A DNA stretch of 64,000 bases from Chenopodium formosanum (lineage: Eukaryota; Streptophyta; Magnoliopsida; Caryophyllales; Amaranthaceae): contig CM044873.1 in assembly GCA_024500155.1 (NCBI GenBank), positions 3,291,001 to 3,355,000 on the forward strand. The letters run 5' to 3'. The notes below the pieces were generated by a model. It searched no databases. It was not told the origin of the DNA and worked only from the letters and a program-made list of their open reading frames with translations. This document shows positions 23,742-35,990 of the stretch, piece by piece. Both the position numbers and the translations under genes were made by a program. Position 1 is the first letter of the stretch. Every line of letters begins with the position of its first letter.

Positions 23742-26700
23742 ATGAAGAGGCCAGTACCTGTAGCTGAAGAAAAAGGCCAGGAGAATGGCAGCAATGACGC
23801 AGATCAAATCATACTTCCCACCAGAATCAACAATGTAGATTACACTTTTGAGAAGAACGGTAATTCATGGTAAAGACAATAATTTGTTTCCTTTACTTGT
23901 AGTATCTGGTGAATTCCTACAACGATTACAAGAGAAATATTTCTCACATTTCACAGAGCAACACCCCCACCCCTCACGGCCTCACCTCACCCCACCCCCC
24001 CCCACCCCCCCCCCCCCCCCCCGGTCAATTTTCTTCCACACATACCATTTTTTCCTATTACATTATTGACTCCCTCCAACTAGTGCAACTTTTTTTGTTA
24101 CATGCAGGTTCGTGACTTCTGATATCCCAACTGATTTATCAATTCAAATCGAGGAAAACACCTTTCACGTGCATAAGGTAACTAAACATGTTTGGAGAAA
24201 CCAAAATTTTATATATTAACCAAAATAAATTGATTCACAATAGCTATGAAATCCCCAAATTTTCTTATAGGCTCTGTATTAATATCTCCAATTCCCATTT
24301 TGAGCTTTAAGAGTGCACCTATGAAATTGTTGGCAATGTATAAAGCTGAGAGTTTTAAACCTTCTTCATTTTGGGTATCTTTGGGGGGGAAAAGAGGGGG
24401 GATCTCAGCCAGTAATTTTATGCATCTCTACAAGTTTATGGTACAACTGTGAAGATAGTATGATGACAGCAGTTTCTAAAGCTGACCTAATAGGCTAAGA
24501 TCAAAGGGGAACAAAAGCATAGATATTATTCAACATGCAAGTTATTAGCAACTTCACTAAAATCATATTAACGTACTAATGAAGTTAAAATATGAATAAC
24601 ATCAAAATTTACCAGCACTAAGTAAAGCTACGAAAAAAGCATCTGATCAATCTGGAGGGACAGTTAACACAACCTCAAGACACAAAAGCCTGTGACTTGG
24701 TATGACACTTAGGTTAGGGGTTCTAGGGGAGCAGAGTAGAAAAGGTTAGACGATGGTGTATGTTCAGATTAGATTTTCAATCAAGAAAAATAGCAGCACT
24801 ATCCCAATCCCAGAGGTTCCATTAGATATACATAATCTCCTAATACACTTCTGATTTTGATATTAATCAAATCATCTATCACTTTTAACAGTTTTCTCTT
24901 GATACAGTATGCACTACTTACAAAGAGTGGCTACATAGGTCGGGTAGAATTTCAGCCCACAAGTTCAAGTTTAGAGCACAACATCAAACTTGACAACTTT
25001 CCAGGAGGACCGGCAACTTTTGAAGAAGTAGCAAAATTCTGTTATGGCCTTCCCATAGATCTATGCCCCAACAATGTGGCCCCTTTGAGATGTGCATCAG
25101 AATATCTAGAAATGACAGAGGAATTTGAAGATGGAAATCTAATATCCAAGACAGAAGCTTTTCTAACATTCATAGTACTAGCTTCATGGAGAGACTCGGT
25201 TATAGTTCTCAAAGCTTGTGAGAAACTATCTCCCTGGGCAGAAAACCTCCAGATTGTAAGAAGATGTTGTGATTCAATTTCGTGGAAAGCTTTTCAAGAC
25301 AAGAGTGAGTTAATTGATGATGAGGCTTGGTGGTTTGATGACATAGCAACCTTGCGGATTGACCACTTTGGCAGAATAATAGCTGCATTGAAATCCAAAG
25401 GTACTAAACCAGATATCATAGGCTCATGTATCAAGCATTATGCAGAAAAATGGTTGCCAAGCATGGATGGGAATGTAGAAGGGAAAGGACGGCATTGGTA
25501 TGCAAAAAGTGAGCGGCATTTCAGTATTATAAGTGGGATGAACCAAGAAGGTGACATCAGCCAAAATAAGGAGCAAAAGATGATTATCGAAAGCATCATC
25601 AGTATATTGCCACCTCAGAAAGAAGCCGTTTCCTGTAAGTTCTTGTTATGGATGCTGAATATGGCTATGATATACTCTGCAACACCAGCTTTAATCTCAG
25701 AGCTTGAAAAGAGAGTAGGGTCAGTCTTGCAAGATGCCGATGCCCAAGACCTCCTAATTCCAAGATATCATAACAAAGATCGAGGGAAGCTAATAAAGTA
25801 AGTTCAAGGCCATACTTTATCTTAGAATCACCATCTCTCAAGATTAGAAAATTTTAATCTATGGGGAAAAACCTATCATCTTAGACAATTAGCAAAAAAA
25901 ATCCATAATTTAACCTTCATTTAGGCACCTAGATTACTCTTAGATGTCAAGTCTTAGCTCAAATCATAATTGATAGAATTAAGACTTGAAATGCCCATAT
26001 TATGACTTGAAAAGCCAAAAATACTCGATTGTCAGATTGGAATATGAGTTAATGATTTGATGTAAGAACTAAGAAATCTTATTTTCGTCAATAACACAGA
26101 CAGTACAAGTCAGAATATTGCCAGAAACTAGGTTATATGGAAAAGTAATATGGTGGTTCAACAATTTTCCTTAAACTAACCATACCAGTGTTCTGCACAG
26201 TTCACCAGAGGAAAAGACAATACACAACATAGACACTGTGCAGCGAATAGTGGAATACTTCCTGATGCACGAACAGCAACAACAACAGCAGCAGAGGACT
26301 GAAGAACTAGAAGTCAGTAAGCTTCTAGACAACTATTTAGCTGAAATTGCAACAGACCCCAATCTCACCATCTCGAAGTTCCAAGTTCTGGCAGAAGCAT
26401 TGCCAGCAAATGCTAGACTATGTCATGACGGTCTATATAGATCAATTGACACCTATCTAAAGGTAAGCATTCCAGCCACTACTTCTATGCCAACTTCAAT
26501 GAGAAGCAATTTATAAAGTTTACTTATAAATTCACTGGATCAGAGCCACCCTTCACTAACGGAGCAAGAGCGTAGAAGGCTGTGCAGGATAATGAATTGT
26601 CAGAAGCTGTCTCTTGATGCTTGCATGCATGTGGCACAGAATGATCGACTGCCCTTGAAAACTGTTATACAGGTACTACCTTTGGATTTCGAAGCAGCTA

Positions 26701-27627
26701 GTCTTATCTTTCACACATCAAAGTCAAAGTATAAATCCTACCTATAAGCAACAAACTACACACAACTTAGCCCTTATGCAGCATATGAATAGCCCCTCTC
26801 ATATGTTACCATTAGCCAGAAAGATCTCTAGATGATGTTTCTCAACTCAGGGGCAATACGTGCTTCCTATCTATTTCATTTTTTGAGAGAGAGAGAGAGA
26901 GAGGAATCCACTTAAGTCTTTGCATAAAACAAAGCTTTACACTATATAATGAAGAACAGATAAACATGAGTGCAAGCTCTATGAGAGAGAGAGAGGGAAT
27001 CCACTTAAGTCTTTGCATAAATCAAAGCTTTACACTATATAATGAAAAACAGATAAACATGAGTGCAAGCTCCAAAGGGAGAGATAAGAAGCAACAGCTT
27101 CCAATTTCAAAGCATTGGCAATTGTATGAGGAAAATTTTATAAACTAGTGCTCAATACATAATTCTAATTTAAAAACTATATAAAGTTGTAGGAAGCTCA
27201 GGATAATAGACATGAAGAATCTTAAACGTAATTAAATTTCTATCCAAATATTCAACAGGTTCTGTTCTCAGAGCAAGTGAAGATGAGAGCAGCTATGGAA
27301 AACAAGGAACAAACAACTGATGGCAATGATCGTGAAAATGATGAAAGCTGGTCAACTACGAAGAAAGAGATGACGACTCTTAGGACTGAGCTTGAGATAG
27401 TAAAAGATAGGATGACAGAACTGCAGAGAGACTACTCTGAGCTCCAACAAGAATATATAAAGCAAATCAACAAGCAACGGAGCAACTCAGGCTGGATATT
27501 TCGATGGAAGAAAATAAAGAATCTATCTCTTTTTACAGAAAAGTCCATGGAAGGTATTGGAGAACAAGAAATATCCAACCAAGCGAGAAGCACACCTAAT
27601 ATTGGGAGAAGACAATCCATTCACTGA
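23742..27627 (+). CDS. DOT3: BTB/POZ-NPH3 domain protein, DOT3-like
   Basis: Exons 23742-23869, 24108-24177, 24908-25797, 26201-26462, 26544-26672, 27259-27627; 615 residues. A BTB/POZ fold spans about residues 45-150 (WFVTSDIPTDLSIQ, FHVHK, FCYGLPIDL). The NPH3 domain begins at WWFDDIATLRIDHF. It carries the family signatures LPANARLCHDGLYRSIDTYL and HPSLTEQERRRLCRIMNCQK, LSLDACMHVAQNDRLPL. The C-terminus has a coiled coil (about residues 520-560), then a basic Ser/Trp-rich tail. NPH3-family proteins are CUL3 substrate adaptors in phototropin, auxin and developmental signalling. DOT3 (vascular patterning) is inferred because Arabidopsis DOT3 lies between ASN3 and RABH1E, the neighbours seen here. 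A short Gln run (seven residues near 390) is encoded by mixed CAG/CAA codons. Confidence 0.9.
23970..24022. repeat. Cytosine-rich tract in intron 1 of the NPH3 gene
   Basis: Successive C runs (CCCCC, CCCC, C10, C18) separated by one to a few bases lie close before the 3' splice site of intron 1. The complementary strand has four or more G runs, so it could form a G-quadruplex; the sense strand could form an i-motif. Confidence 0.85.
26886..27080. repeat. 93-bp tandem duplication in the last NPH3 intron
   Basis: Two copies, each led by a GA run and reading GGAATCCACTTAAGTC through AACATGAGTGCAAGCTC, are offset by 93 bp (26903 and 26996). Located between the last two exons. Confidence 0.9.
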
Positions 27628-28764
27628 GCAATTATCTACGTGAAGCCAGAACATCAAAAATGTCACCAGAAAAATTATGTTCTCATCGTCATAGTAATCA
27701 CCAAAAAGTCTTCTCCACATCAATTACAGCCCTACAGCCCAAGCGTTCATACTACAAAAGTATATTATCTCCAAGAAGGGAAAGAACAATTTACGTGTGA
27801 TCTTGTAAGTGAGCCAAAACAATAAGACAATGAAGAGATTGAGCACAAGATTTTAGTGCCAAGCAGATGATGGAGCACTAATGTCTAACGATATCTTGAA
27901 TACAAATTTAAAATTTTATAAAAAAAATGGTGACAATATGTAATATCTAGCATGCCTATTACATTAGTTTCAGTCATACGTTTCACAATAAACATCTCAA
28001 CACCATGTCAATGACAAGAATTTCCTTTAAATATCACAAAAATCACCACATTCATTGTCATTTACACATTAAGCTTATTACTTCGTGTTTAATTTTTCTA
28101 AAATATGAAAATGGGTTTGGATAGAACTCCCTTTTTCTATCTGGGACAACTACTTATAACGATTCATATTAGCCAACCCCAAATCATTTTGGGACTAAGG
28201 CTTTGTTGCTTTTGTTGTTGTTTGGATAGCCCATCAGGCCATGAAGAAAGAAGAGAGTGAACCCACTACATGCCCAAGTAAGCTTTTACCCCCAAACCAG
28301 TTGATAAGCAAGATAAAGAGAGCTCTAAGTCTCTGTAACTCCCTAAAAGTACAAGGTGGTAACCTTCTTATCTTCTATCCAATGAGGATAATTTCACACA
28401 TACAACTAGCACGCTTATATGGGATTCGACACTTACAAACTATGTCATAACTATGTACATACTATTAGTAATTCATATCATAGATAGCATCAACAACTGA
28501 GAACAGATTGTCAAAGAGGATCACACAGCTGTGAGAAAATTATTACTCAACACCAACAATTTGGCAGTTTTTCAACATCAATATAATTCGTCACAATTCC
28601 AGTAAACCAAAACATAAATGGCAGCATAACCACTAAAACAGCAGCAAAAAACCTCAAATAACTCTTATAGATAGCATCATGAATTCATGATAAACAACAA
28701 CCTTATCTCATCAAGTTCCTCATGCTTATAATTAATCAGCAACAAAATACCAAAAGTAAAGCAT
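27628..28764. other. Tail-to-tail intergenic region
   Basis: 3' UTRs of the NPH3 gene and of the convergent uL23 gene, plus a SINE 3' end listed separately. No other gene seen. Confidence 0.5.
28165..28232 (+). mobile_element. Plant SINE 3' end
   Basis: AGCCAACCCCAAATCATTTT then GGGACTAAGGCTTTGTTG and a TTGTTGTTG tail. This matches the conserved 3' region and TTG-repeat tail of the tobacco TS / Au-type SINE families as I know them. A pol III box A/B head could not be found confidently to its left, so only the 3' end is called. Confidence 0.75.
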
Positions 28765-29401
28765 CTACCTAGAAGCAGCAGGGGTCCTCTTCATACTAGT
28801 CCACGGGAATTTCGCCGTCTCAGGAGCACCACCAGCAGTACGACGAGGGCGAGGAGGAGCAAAACCCCCAACACCACGCCGGTATCGTGGCGTGGCCTTT
28901 TCGGGTCGGTTACCATCGCCTTCAAGCCAATGAGACCTCTTCTGACCCTCAGCTTCAACAATGCTAGTCTTAGACTGTTTATTCAATTCCTTCTTATCAT
29001 CCTCAATCACCTTAATAGGGAAAAGATCAGGCGAAATTGAAAGAGGGGTTTTTAGGGTTACAAACGCTTTCTTGTAATCGGGTTTAGCAAGAAGAATACC
29101 ACCTCTTTGCTTCTTCTTTCCTTCCATATTTAGGGTTTGAACTTTTTCGACTTCGAACCCATACAATGATTCCAAAACCCTCTTGATTTCGATCTGCAAA
29201 ATTTCAAATTGATCAAATTAAAATAAGAGAAATTGAGAAGAAATTAAGAGGAAAATGAAGATGAAATTAGGAAAATACCTTGGAAGCAGAAGGGATGGTT
29301 TTGAGAGAGATTTCGGTGATGTTGGTGAAGGAAGAAGGCATAAGGAGCTTAATTGGGAGGTTAGCGAAGTTTACTACTCGTCTTCCTAATCTTCCAGCCA
29401 T
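28765..29401 (-). CDS. Organellar ribosomal protein uL23 (L23 family), probably mitochondrial
   Basis: Exons in coding order: 29401-29279 and 29193-28765; 183 residues. The N-terminal 95 residues form a bacterial-type uL23 core (LPIKLLMPS, IKRVLESLYGFEVEKVQT, GKKKQRGG, DYKKAFVTLK), followed by a Pro/Arg-rich extension. uL23 binds 23S/26S rRNA next to the polypeptide exit of the large subunit. The bacterial-like core, lack of chloroplast L23 features and long tail favour the mitochondrial ribosome. It resembles Arabidopsis At4g39880 (about 178 residues), annotated as L23/L15e family. Organelle targeting was not computed. Confidence 0.9.
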
Positions 29402-30503
29402 TGCTGCTGCTTCTTCTTCTTTTGATGTTTTTGTGAAGAGAGTTGATTATAGAGAGAGTTGCAGATGAACTGATGAAGCTGCCAAAAGCCCACCTTAAAC
29501 CCAGAAAAATGATAGTATACAGGAGAAATTGAGAATTTGGGAGTGTGACAGTGATACTCTCAATTTTCATTTTTTCTGATTTTTTAAATTTCATTTTATT
29601 TTATTTTGTCTTATATTAAAAAAATAAAAAAAAAAAAAAAAAATTATATGGAGTAATTAATAATCATAATATGGAAATTTCAAAACAATTGGATTGATAT
29701 TTGAATTGGGGTTCACATGATTCAATTCGTTTCATAATTGTTAGTTTGATAAACGCTAGACGGTTATCAAATGACAATCTTGTAATTAATTGTATTAGTT
29801 CTCGTGTTAAAGGGAATAGGAATGATTGAATGATTCTACGTAATAACTAATAATGTCGTTACAAACTAGTGAAAAACAAAGGAAATAACCCCATACAAAC
29901 TAGTGAAAAACAAAGGGAATAGCTTATTTATTCCCTACCTTTTCTAATCACCCCATACCAAACGCCCCCTAAAAGAATTCACGATATATTACAACTTTAC
30001 TTGAAGAAAGTGAGCATAAACTTCAGGATGATTATTTCATTAGGCTATAGGCTGGCACTCCATTGGTAACTTGGTAAGCTTGTCCTGACTTTCTCACCTC
30101 TCCCCATATGCAAAGCATATTGTGAGACTACGTAAAGTGAACACTTGAAACACAGACATCATTCTGTTATATAGAAGAGAAGTTACAATTTTCAGTTCTG
30201 ATTCCCAAATGAAGCCTAGATATCCAAAAAGCCATTTGAATGTCAGGTAAAAGACATTCAGCTATACATTCTAGTGAATGAATATTCATCATTCAATGGT
30301 TTAGGCAAGTCCAATAGACTTTAATACAAATTATAATGAATAGAGAAAAAGAAACACAATGCTTGCATATTAGTTTTTTGCCTACAGCATTGACATAACG
30401 TGTCTGCCAGAGGAATTAAATTCTGAACAGACTACCATACAAGACATACAGTTGAGGCAAGAAAAACAAAAAACGATCCTCCCCAACTCAGAACGATTTA
30501 GGT
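29402..30503. other. Intergenic region
   Basis: Promoter side of the uL23 gene and 3' side of the ROCK1 gene; both are on the minus strand. Poly-A run at 29625-29645. No gene recognised. Confidence 0.5.
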
Positions 30504-33500
30504 CTAAGCTTCCTTCTTTTTGGCGCGGTAAGGGTACTTTTGATACATTGAGATGCTTGTAATCACTAGGGGAAGAGCCACAAGGCAGTACGGTGAAGGT
30601 GGTATACCATCAAAAATGAATTGCAGCAAGGCTGTCACAAGAAGCGCAGAAACAATGACAAAACCCTGCAAAGACGTAAAATGAAGTGAGTTGTTAACTC
30701 TTTTCAGTGGCAAGAGTCTGATACAAACTAGGCAACGAGGACCAATTGACATAAAACCAGGAAGCTAATATAAAGCTGGGAATAGTGGGAAACAGTGCGA
30801 TCTATATGCAAATCAACCAAAGAACGTACTCCTTATTCATTATGTTTTTTAGTTTTTTAATATGCAAATCTTACTAAAAACAAACTTCAAAATGGTTCCC
30901 ATGAAGCCGATGAAGGTATTCTTTCCATTAACAAGCCACTGGGAGGGTGGTAATTTAGAGCCTAAAGCTAAACATAAGTCTTCCCAATTACCCATCAAAT
31001 TTTTGCTCCAGTGTGTCACAATAACTTCACAAACACAATAATATTTACTATCATGTAAATGAGAATACATAATTATTAAAAAAAATAAAATAAAATACTG
31101 ATTAAAAACAAGTTTTCTTCAATCTAAGCAAACTTGCCTTCCTGACACCACCAGCATACGTTGTGACAAGCCCAACAAGAATTCCACCAAGGGCATTTGC
31201 TACTACAGGGACCTGAAAGAAATAAAAAGAGCAAAATTTCATGTCACAAATGGTCATGTTCACAATGATACAGTGTCATTGAGCTTCGCACCAAAAAATA
31301 ATAATAATAATTTTTCCATTGAACTCTTAGCTCACACGACATCAAGGCCACCTTATGCAGCGCACCAGGATTCATATCCTGGCTGGCTGGCTGGCCTTAC
31401 TTTCGATGAGAAAAGGAGAGTGTAATGGCCAACAGGGAATGACCAAGTCTGCTCGGCCCAAGCCCTGGCCAGCAGGGAACAGGTAAGTGAGGGGAGATGT
31501 AAATTAAAGTATAACAGGTGTATACAAAAGGCGGAACCTTTTCATCTAAACATCAACATGTGGTTATATCCATCCCAACATTGTTAACATAATAATTTGA
31601 CGGACTTTGATCATGTACATCTTAAGGAATGGGAATTGTGATTTTCAATTTAGTGAAGATTTAGGGCCAATGTCCTTAAAATAGATAACGTTGGTGAATT
31701 CAACAGTCATTTCACTTATTGCTACAATTTCAGAACGTAATCCCTCGGCAGAGAAGTGTAACTGAGACTGCATTAAGTGGCCGAGGACAAAAGAAAATAC
31801 CAGAGTTAAAGGAGTCCATCCATAAAAGAAGCCATGCTTTCTCATAGCATATCCATCAGGGGACTGGGACAAGCTGGCCAACAGGCACAGGCTTCCGAAA
31901 ATTGACATCTCTATGGTCATTAAATATGAGGAGTGTTTCTTGACCTGCAAAGATTAAACAAATATAAATCAAGATAAAAAAGAAGTTCAAGATACCTGAG
32001 TGACAAAGAGAAGCTCAAGGTACCTGAGAAGCCCATTGACACAAAGAAGAAGCTAGACCTGAAAGCACAGAAGCTATCAAGACAGGAACAATTCCATAAA
32101 ATAGCACTTCTTCGGGATTCCGGCTTTTAGAAGCTTTGCTTGTGCCTTCACCAATGCTTAAAAGTACAGCAGCAAAGATCAAAAGGAATAGAGCTCCAAT
32201 TTGTTGAATTGATTGTTTTTGCCTGTAAATGATCACAATCAGGAGAGCTATCCAAAATAATTAAGGATCCACGGCACAAGGGCTGCAATATATTATTTTA
32301 AGAGGTAGCATTATTTTGTCTTTCTCAACAAAATCTAGGCCTTTGTTACTTAGAACCTTTTGTGGAATAAGAATACTTGTGCTTGATTTTCTTACACCAA
32401 ATGAATTGACAATAAGAAGTTCAAAATTGACCAAAAAGAAACAAATACCCTTACAATAGCAAAGTCCAAGGACCAAACCCTTGGATCAACACCCCATTGC
32501 TCCCAAGCAACGTAAATCAAAACATCTAAGGGACTCCACAAATGATTGAAGGACTCAAAGAACAAGTGAGGGTGTTGTGGCTTGTGGGCATACTAGAAAT
32601 GACAAAACCACACAACTAGACCACTCTCATAGTCCAATATAACCAAAATCCTTTAGCTTGAAAAGTAAGTTGCCCCATAAATTACAACCACTCCAACTAC
32701 AAACCAAAATCCTTTAGCTTGAAAAGTAAGTTGCCCCATAAATTACAACCACTCCAACTACAAGCCACAAAGTACCCATTGTACCTTTCTTTGACTCGAA
32801 AAATTCAGAAAATAAGATAGGCACTAATATTACTTACTGAAATCTTACCTTAATATCATATACCCAAAGAAGGCTGTGAAGAATAATTTTGTCTGGTTTA
32901 GCATTGAAAATGTAAGGGAGTCAAGATTTTTGTAAGAAATCTGAAGTAAACTATTCTGCAGTGCATAAATCGCAGCTGGGAGTCCTGAAAAGGTCAATGC
33001 CCTGAGTAAAGACCAATCTTTGCATAATTTTTTCAAGCTACCATTGAATATGAGGACCGTGAAAGCACATATAACCTGAAGGACAAAAAGAATTCAGGAT
33101 CATAAAATAATACAATGTCATGGTGGAAAGCTAAAAATACAGTAATTGGATCACCTTTGCAACTTCACATGCCAAAACTGATGAAGTTACGATTACATCT
33201 CGCCTACAAGAAAAAACAACATTCAACAAGTTGATACAAGAGAAGAAAAAATTATGGAGACTGGTGAAACAACAAGAACTGCTTTAGAGTTTAGATAGAG
33301 CTTTGTTAGCTGCATAATTTAAATAGCATACCAAACAGCACCAAGTGCTATGATCATGACATGAGACAGAGTCTGACTTGGAATTGGGATGTGATTATAT
33401 AAATAAACGAAAAATGAAAATTAAGGTATGGTGCTGTTTGACAAAATGCTAGGCCGTAATTTTACTAAAGGCTTATGTTTAACTCTGCAGTTAACACTAA

Positions 33501-34805
33501 ATAGAACCAGTCTCAATCACCCCCAACTTCAAAGTTTATTCCTCCTTATTTGAAAAATGCAAGTAGAAGCACATTTTGCACCAAACTTACTTAGATTTGG
33601 TTTAAGAGCATCATGTACATAAGCTAAATTGACCTATCACACTGACAAAAGTAGAATATAAGACAGCGCCCCAATTATGTAGTTATGGTGCCATCCATTA
33701 CCCTACATGAATACTTAGTCAAGATGAGTTAGCCTAGTGGCTAAATTTTATCCCAATCAACTTTAAGGTTTACTATGGGCTATAGATAGAATTCACTAGC
33801 ACAAGCCCACAAGATAGGAAAGTCTGACCACATACAAGCTCGACCAAGTTCCATCCTCTAACCAATAAATGGTTAACTAATAAGTGGAGAACCCTACCAA
33901 TCTTATATGTTAGTCAATATTTCTCTCCTTTTTCAACATTCTCAACTCACATGTAAATTATTTTACTAACGTAGATTGGACAATTCAAAATCATGTGGGT
34001 TATTTCGAGTAGCTATATTGCACATTTAAAATTGCCATTAAATACCCTTTAATTACCATATATGTCTCACTTAGAATGCCAAAAAATGCCCATTAATGGC
34101 ACGCATTGCACCCCAATTGGTATTTGGTGATGTACTAGCAACTAGTCAAAGTTCGAGGTTCAGGGTGCACCCAAGCAATAGTTTAGGGTGTTGAGGCCAA
34201 CTTTACCTTTGAAATTCATGGTAGTATGGTACATTGAACCAGATAGGGCAGTATACTTGGATTGAAGAAGAAAATTGTCTGACAATCAACAAAGATCCTA
34301 CCGACCCACGGACCCAGTACCTTTCATATGTTTATATCCATTCTCCAATGCATAATTCAACCAATTTCATACAAGTATGTCTTAATTGAACCAACATTAT
34401 ATGTCTAATAGCAGCAGGTAAACTCATACAAACAATTACCCATCAACTAATTCTAAAATGTGACACAAAAAGGTCCAAATTATGAATTCAGCCCCAATTA
34501 CCATATATGGCATAAAATTCCTAAGATAAAAGACAGTATGTAATCAAAACAAATACCATGAACAAAATAAAAATCAAAGAACATGCATGTAAAATCAATA
34601 ATTGGGCAGCTTTAAATTGAAGAAAAAGGCAAAAAGAAAATCAAAGAAGGATAGAGAGAAACCCGGTAAAGCGCTTGGAGATCAAAGGCTGAGAGCCATA
34701 CTGGAGAGTGAGCAAAGCAGAGAAAATCCATATTTTTTTCTCAGAGCTTTCTCTCTCTTCTCTTGCGGTTGCCGTTTTAGGGGTGCTTTGTTTGGTTGAT
34801 TCCAT
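30504..34805 (-). CDS. ROCK1: Nucleotide-sugar transporter, ROCK1 type (CMP-sialate transporter-like family)
   Basis: Exons in coding order: 34805-34663, 33203-33155, 33075-32849, 32222-32024, 31944-31801, 31212-31138, 30665-30504; 332 residues. The hydrophobic multi-span protein has family blocks LLTLQYGSQPLISKR, LPAAIYALQNSLLQISY, LDSLTFSMLNQTK, GLASSLCQWASQ, NALGGILVGLVT and GGVRKGFVIV. Arabidopsis ROCK1 transports UDP-GlcNAc/UDP-GalNAc into the ER lumen and affects cytokinin responses. The C-terminus KKEA fits the KKxx ER-retrieval signal, consistent with ER residence. The intron after GGVRK starts with GC (AAG|GCAAGT, donor at 31137-31136) and ends AG: a GC-AG intron. The start at 34805 gives family length; ATGs further upstream would add a sequence without homology. 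Confidence 0.95.
32642..32763. repeat. 61-bp tandem duplication in ROCK1 intron
   Basis: ACCAAAATCCTTTAGCTTGA through CCACTCCAACTACAA occurs twice in near-perfect tandem, between the exons at 32849 and 32222. Confidence 0.92.
33204..34662. other. Intron 1 of ROCK1 (1.46 kb)
   Basis: AT-rich. A stretch near 33726-33790 (TTAGCCTAGTGGCTAA, then a weak box-B-like block) is reminiscent of a tRNA-derived SINE head but too diverged to call. Nothing else was recognised. Confidence 0.4.
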
Positions 34806-35189
34806 CTGAGGCCCACCCGCGCCAAGTCCTGGGATTTCAGAATTGATGCGATTGGGTGCCGATGTACTCTTTCGTATGCTCTGCTTTGATGAATAGTTGT
34901 ATTGGTAAAGTAAAGTAAAGGCAATGTAGATTTGGAGCACGACCAATTTAGGCAAAGTTTATTGGAAGGCCATTGAGGATTGAGGAGGTCATGCTTTCTT
35001 CCTTTTACTTGTTTTGGAGGTCTTAATCTTTAAATGAGTCCAAAGGCAAGGGCCGTTTGTTCGGAAGTGTTACTTAAGACATTTAAATAGTTAATGAAAA
35101 ACGTTGTTGATTTAACTATGATTATATTATTTGATTTATTTAACATGGATTTATGGAATTAGAGTGACATTTTATCTGATCAAATAATA

Positions 35190-35990
35190 TATGGTTAATT
35201 TTTTGGATGATATCTTTAATTTTTAGGTTGGATGATATGATTAATTGTTTGGATGATATTTTTAAGAGTTTAAGTTACATGATATTAGTAACTACTTGGA
35301 TGACATGGTTAATTGTTTGGTTGTTATCAGTAACTACTTATATCATAAGATTAATTGTTGGCATGGTTTCAGTAACTACTTCGATGACATGGCTTATTGT
35401 TTGGTTGCTATAAGTGATTACCTGGATAATAGAGTTAATTGTTCAGATAAAATTTTTAACAGTAAATTTTGTGAGTGGTCGACCACACCCACCGTGTGGC
35501 CAGCTAACACATGAGTTTCTCCTAACCTGGTAACCCCTGGTCGATCGAGTAACCCTTAACCAAATAAACATTAACTGACTAAGTTACCCCTGATCAACCG
35601 AGTAACCCCTGACTGACCTAGTGAGTAACCCCTGTTTGACTGAGTGAGTAACCCTTGACTGACCAGGTAACTCCTGATCAATCGAGTAACCCTTGACTGA
35701 CTGAGTGAGTATCCCCTGGTTGATCGAGTGAGTAACCCCTGACTGTTCGGATAACTCTTGATCAACCGAGTAAACCCTGACTGACCAGGTACCCCCTGAT
35801 CAACCGAGTGAGTAACCGTTAACTGACCAAGTAACCCCGACCATTCATTAAAAAAAACAAAGTGTGGCATGCCACACGGTGTTGTTAGCCACATATGAAG
35901 GTTGTGTATATTTAATATATACGCTAGATGATATAATTAGTTGTTTGGATGACATAGTTAATTGTTTGGTAATATCATTATATATGATTT
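35190..35990. repeat. Composite minisatellite block between ROCK1 and ASN
   Basis: Outer parts (about 35200-35450 and 35920-35985) repeat a TTAATTGTTTGGATGA(T/C)AT-like unit. The centre (about 35530-35845) is a different array of roughly 30-bp units built from GAGTAACCCCTGACTGACC and CCTGATCAACCGAGTAA. Short stretches containing CCGTGTGG / CCACACGG flank the central array in opposite orientation. The minus strand stays open through the array only because the unit is nearly a multiple of three; I do not treat that as a gene. Confidence 0.8.

Noticed and set aside
31330..31490. Possible SINE in a ROCK1 intron (box-B-like GGATTCATATCCTGG)
   Set aside because: No box A at the right distance, no tail and no target duplication; too weak to call.
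35571..35894. Repetitive 107-codon minus-strand open frame
   Set aside because: It is the translation of the central minisatellite and stays open because of unit length, with no promoter or homology.
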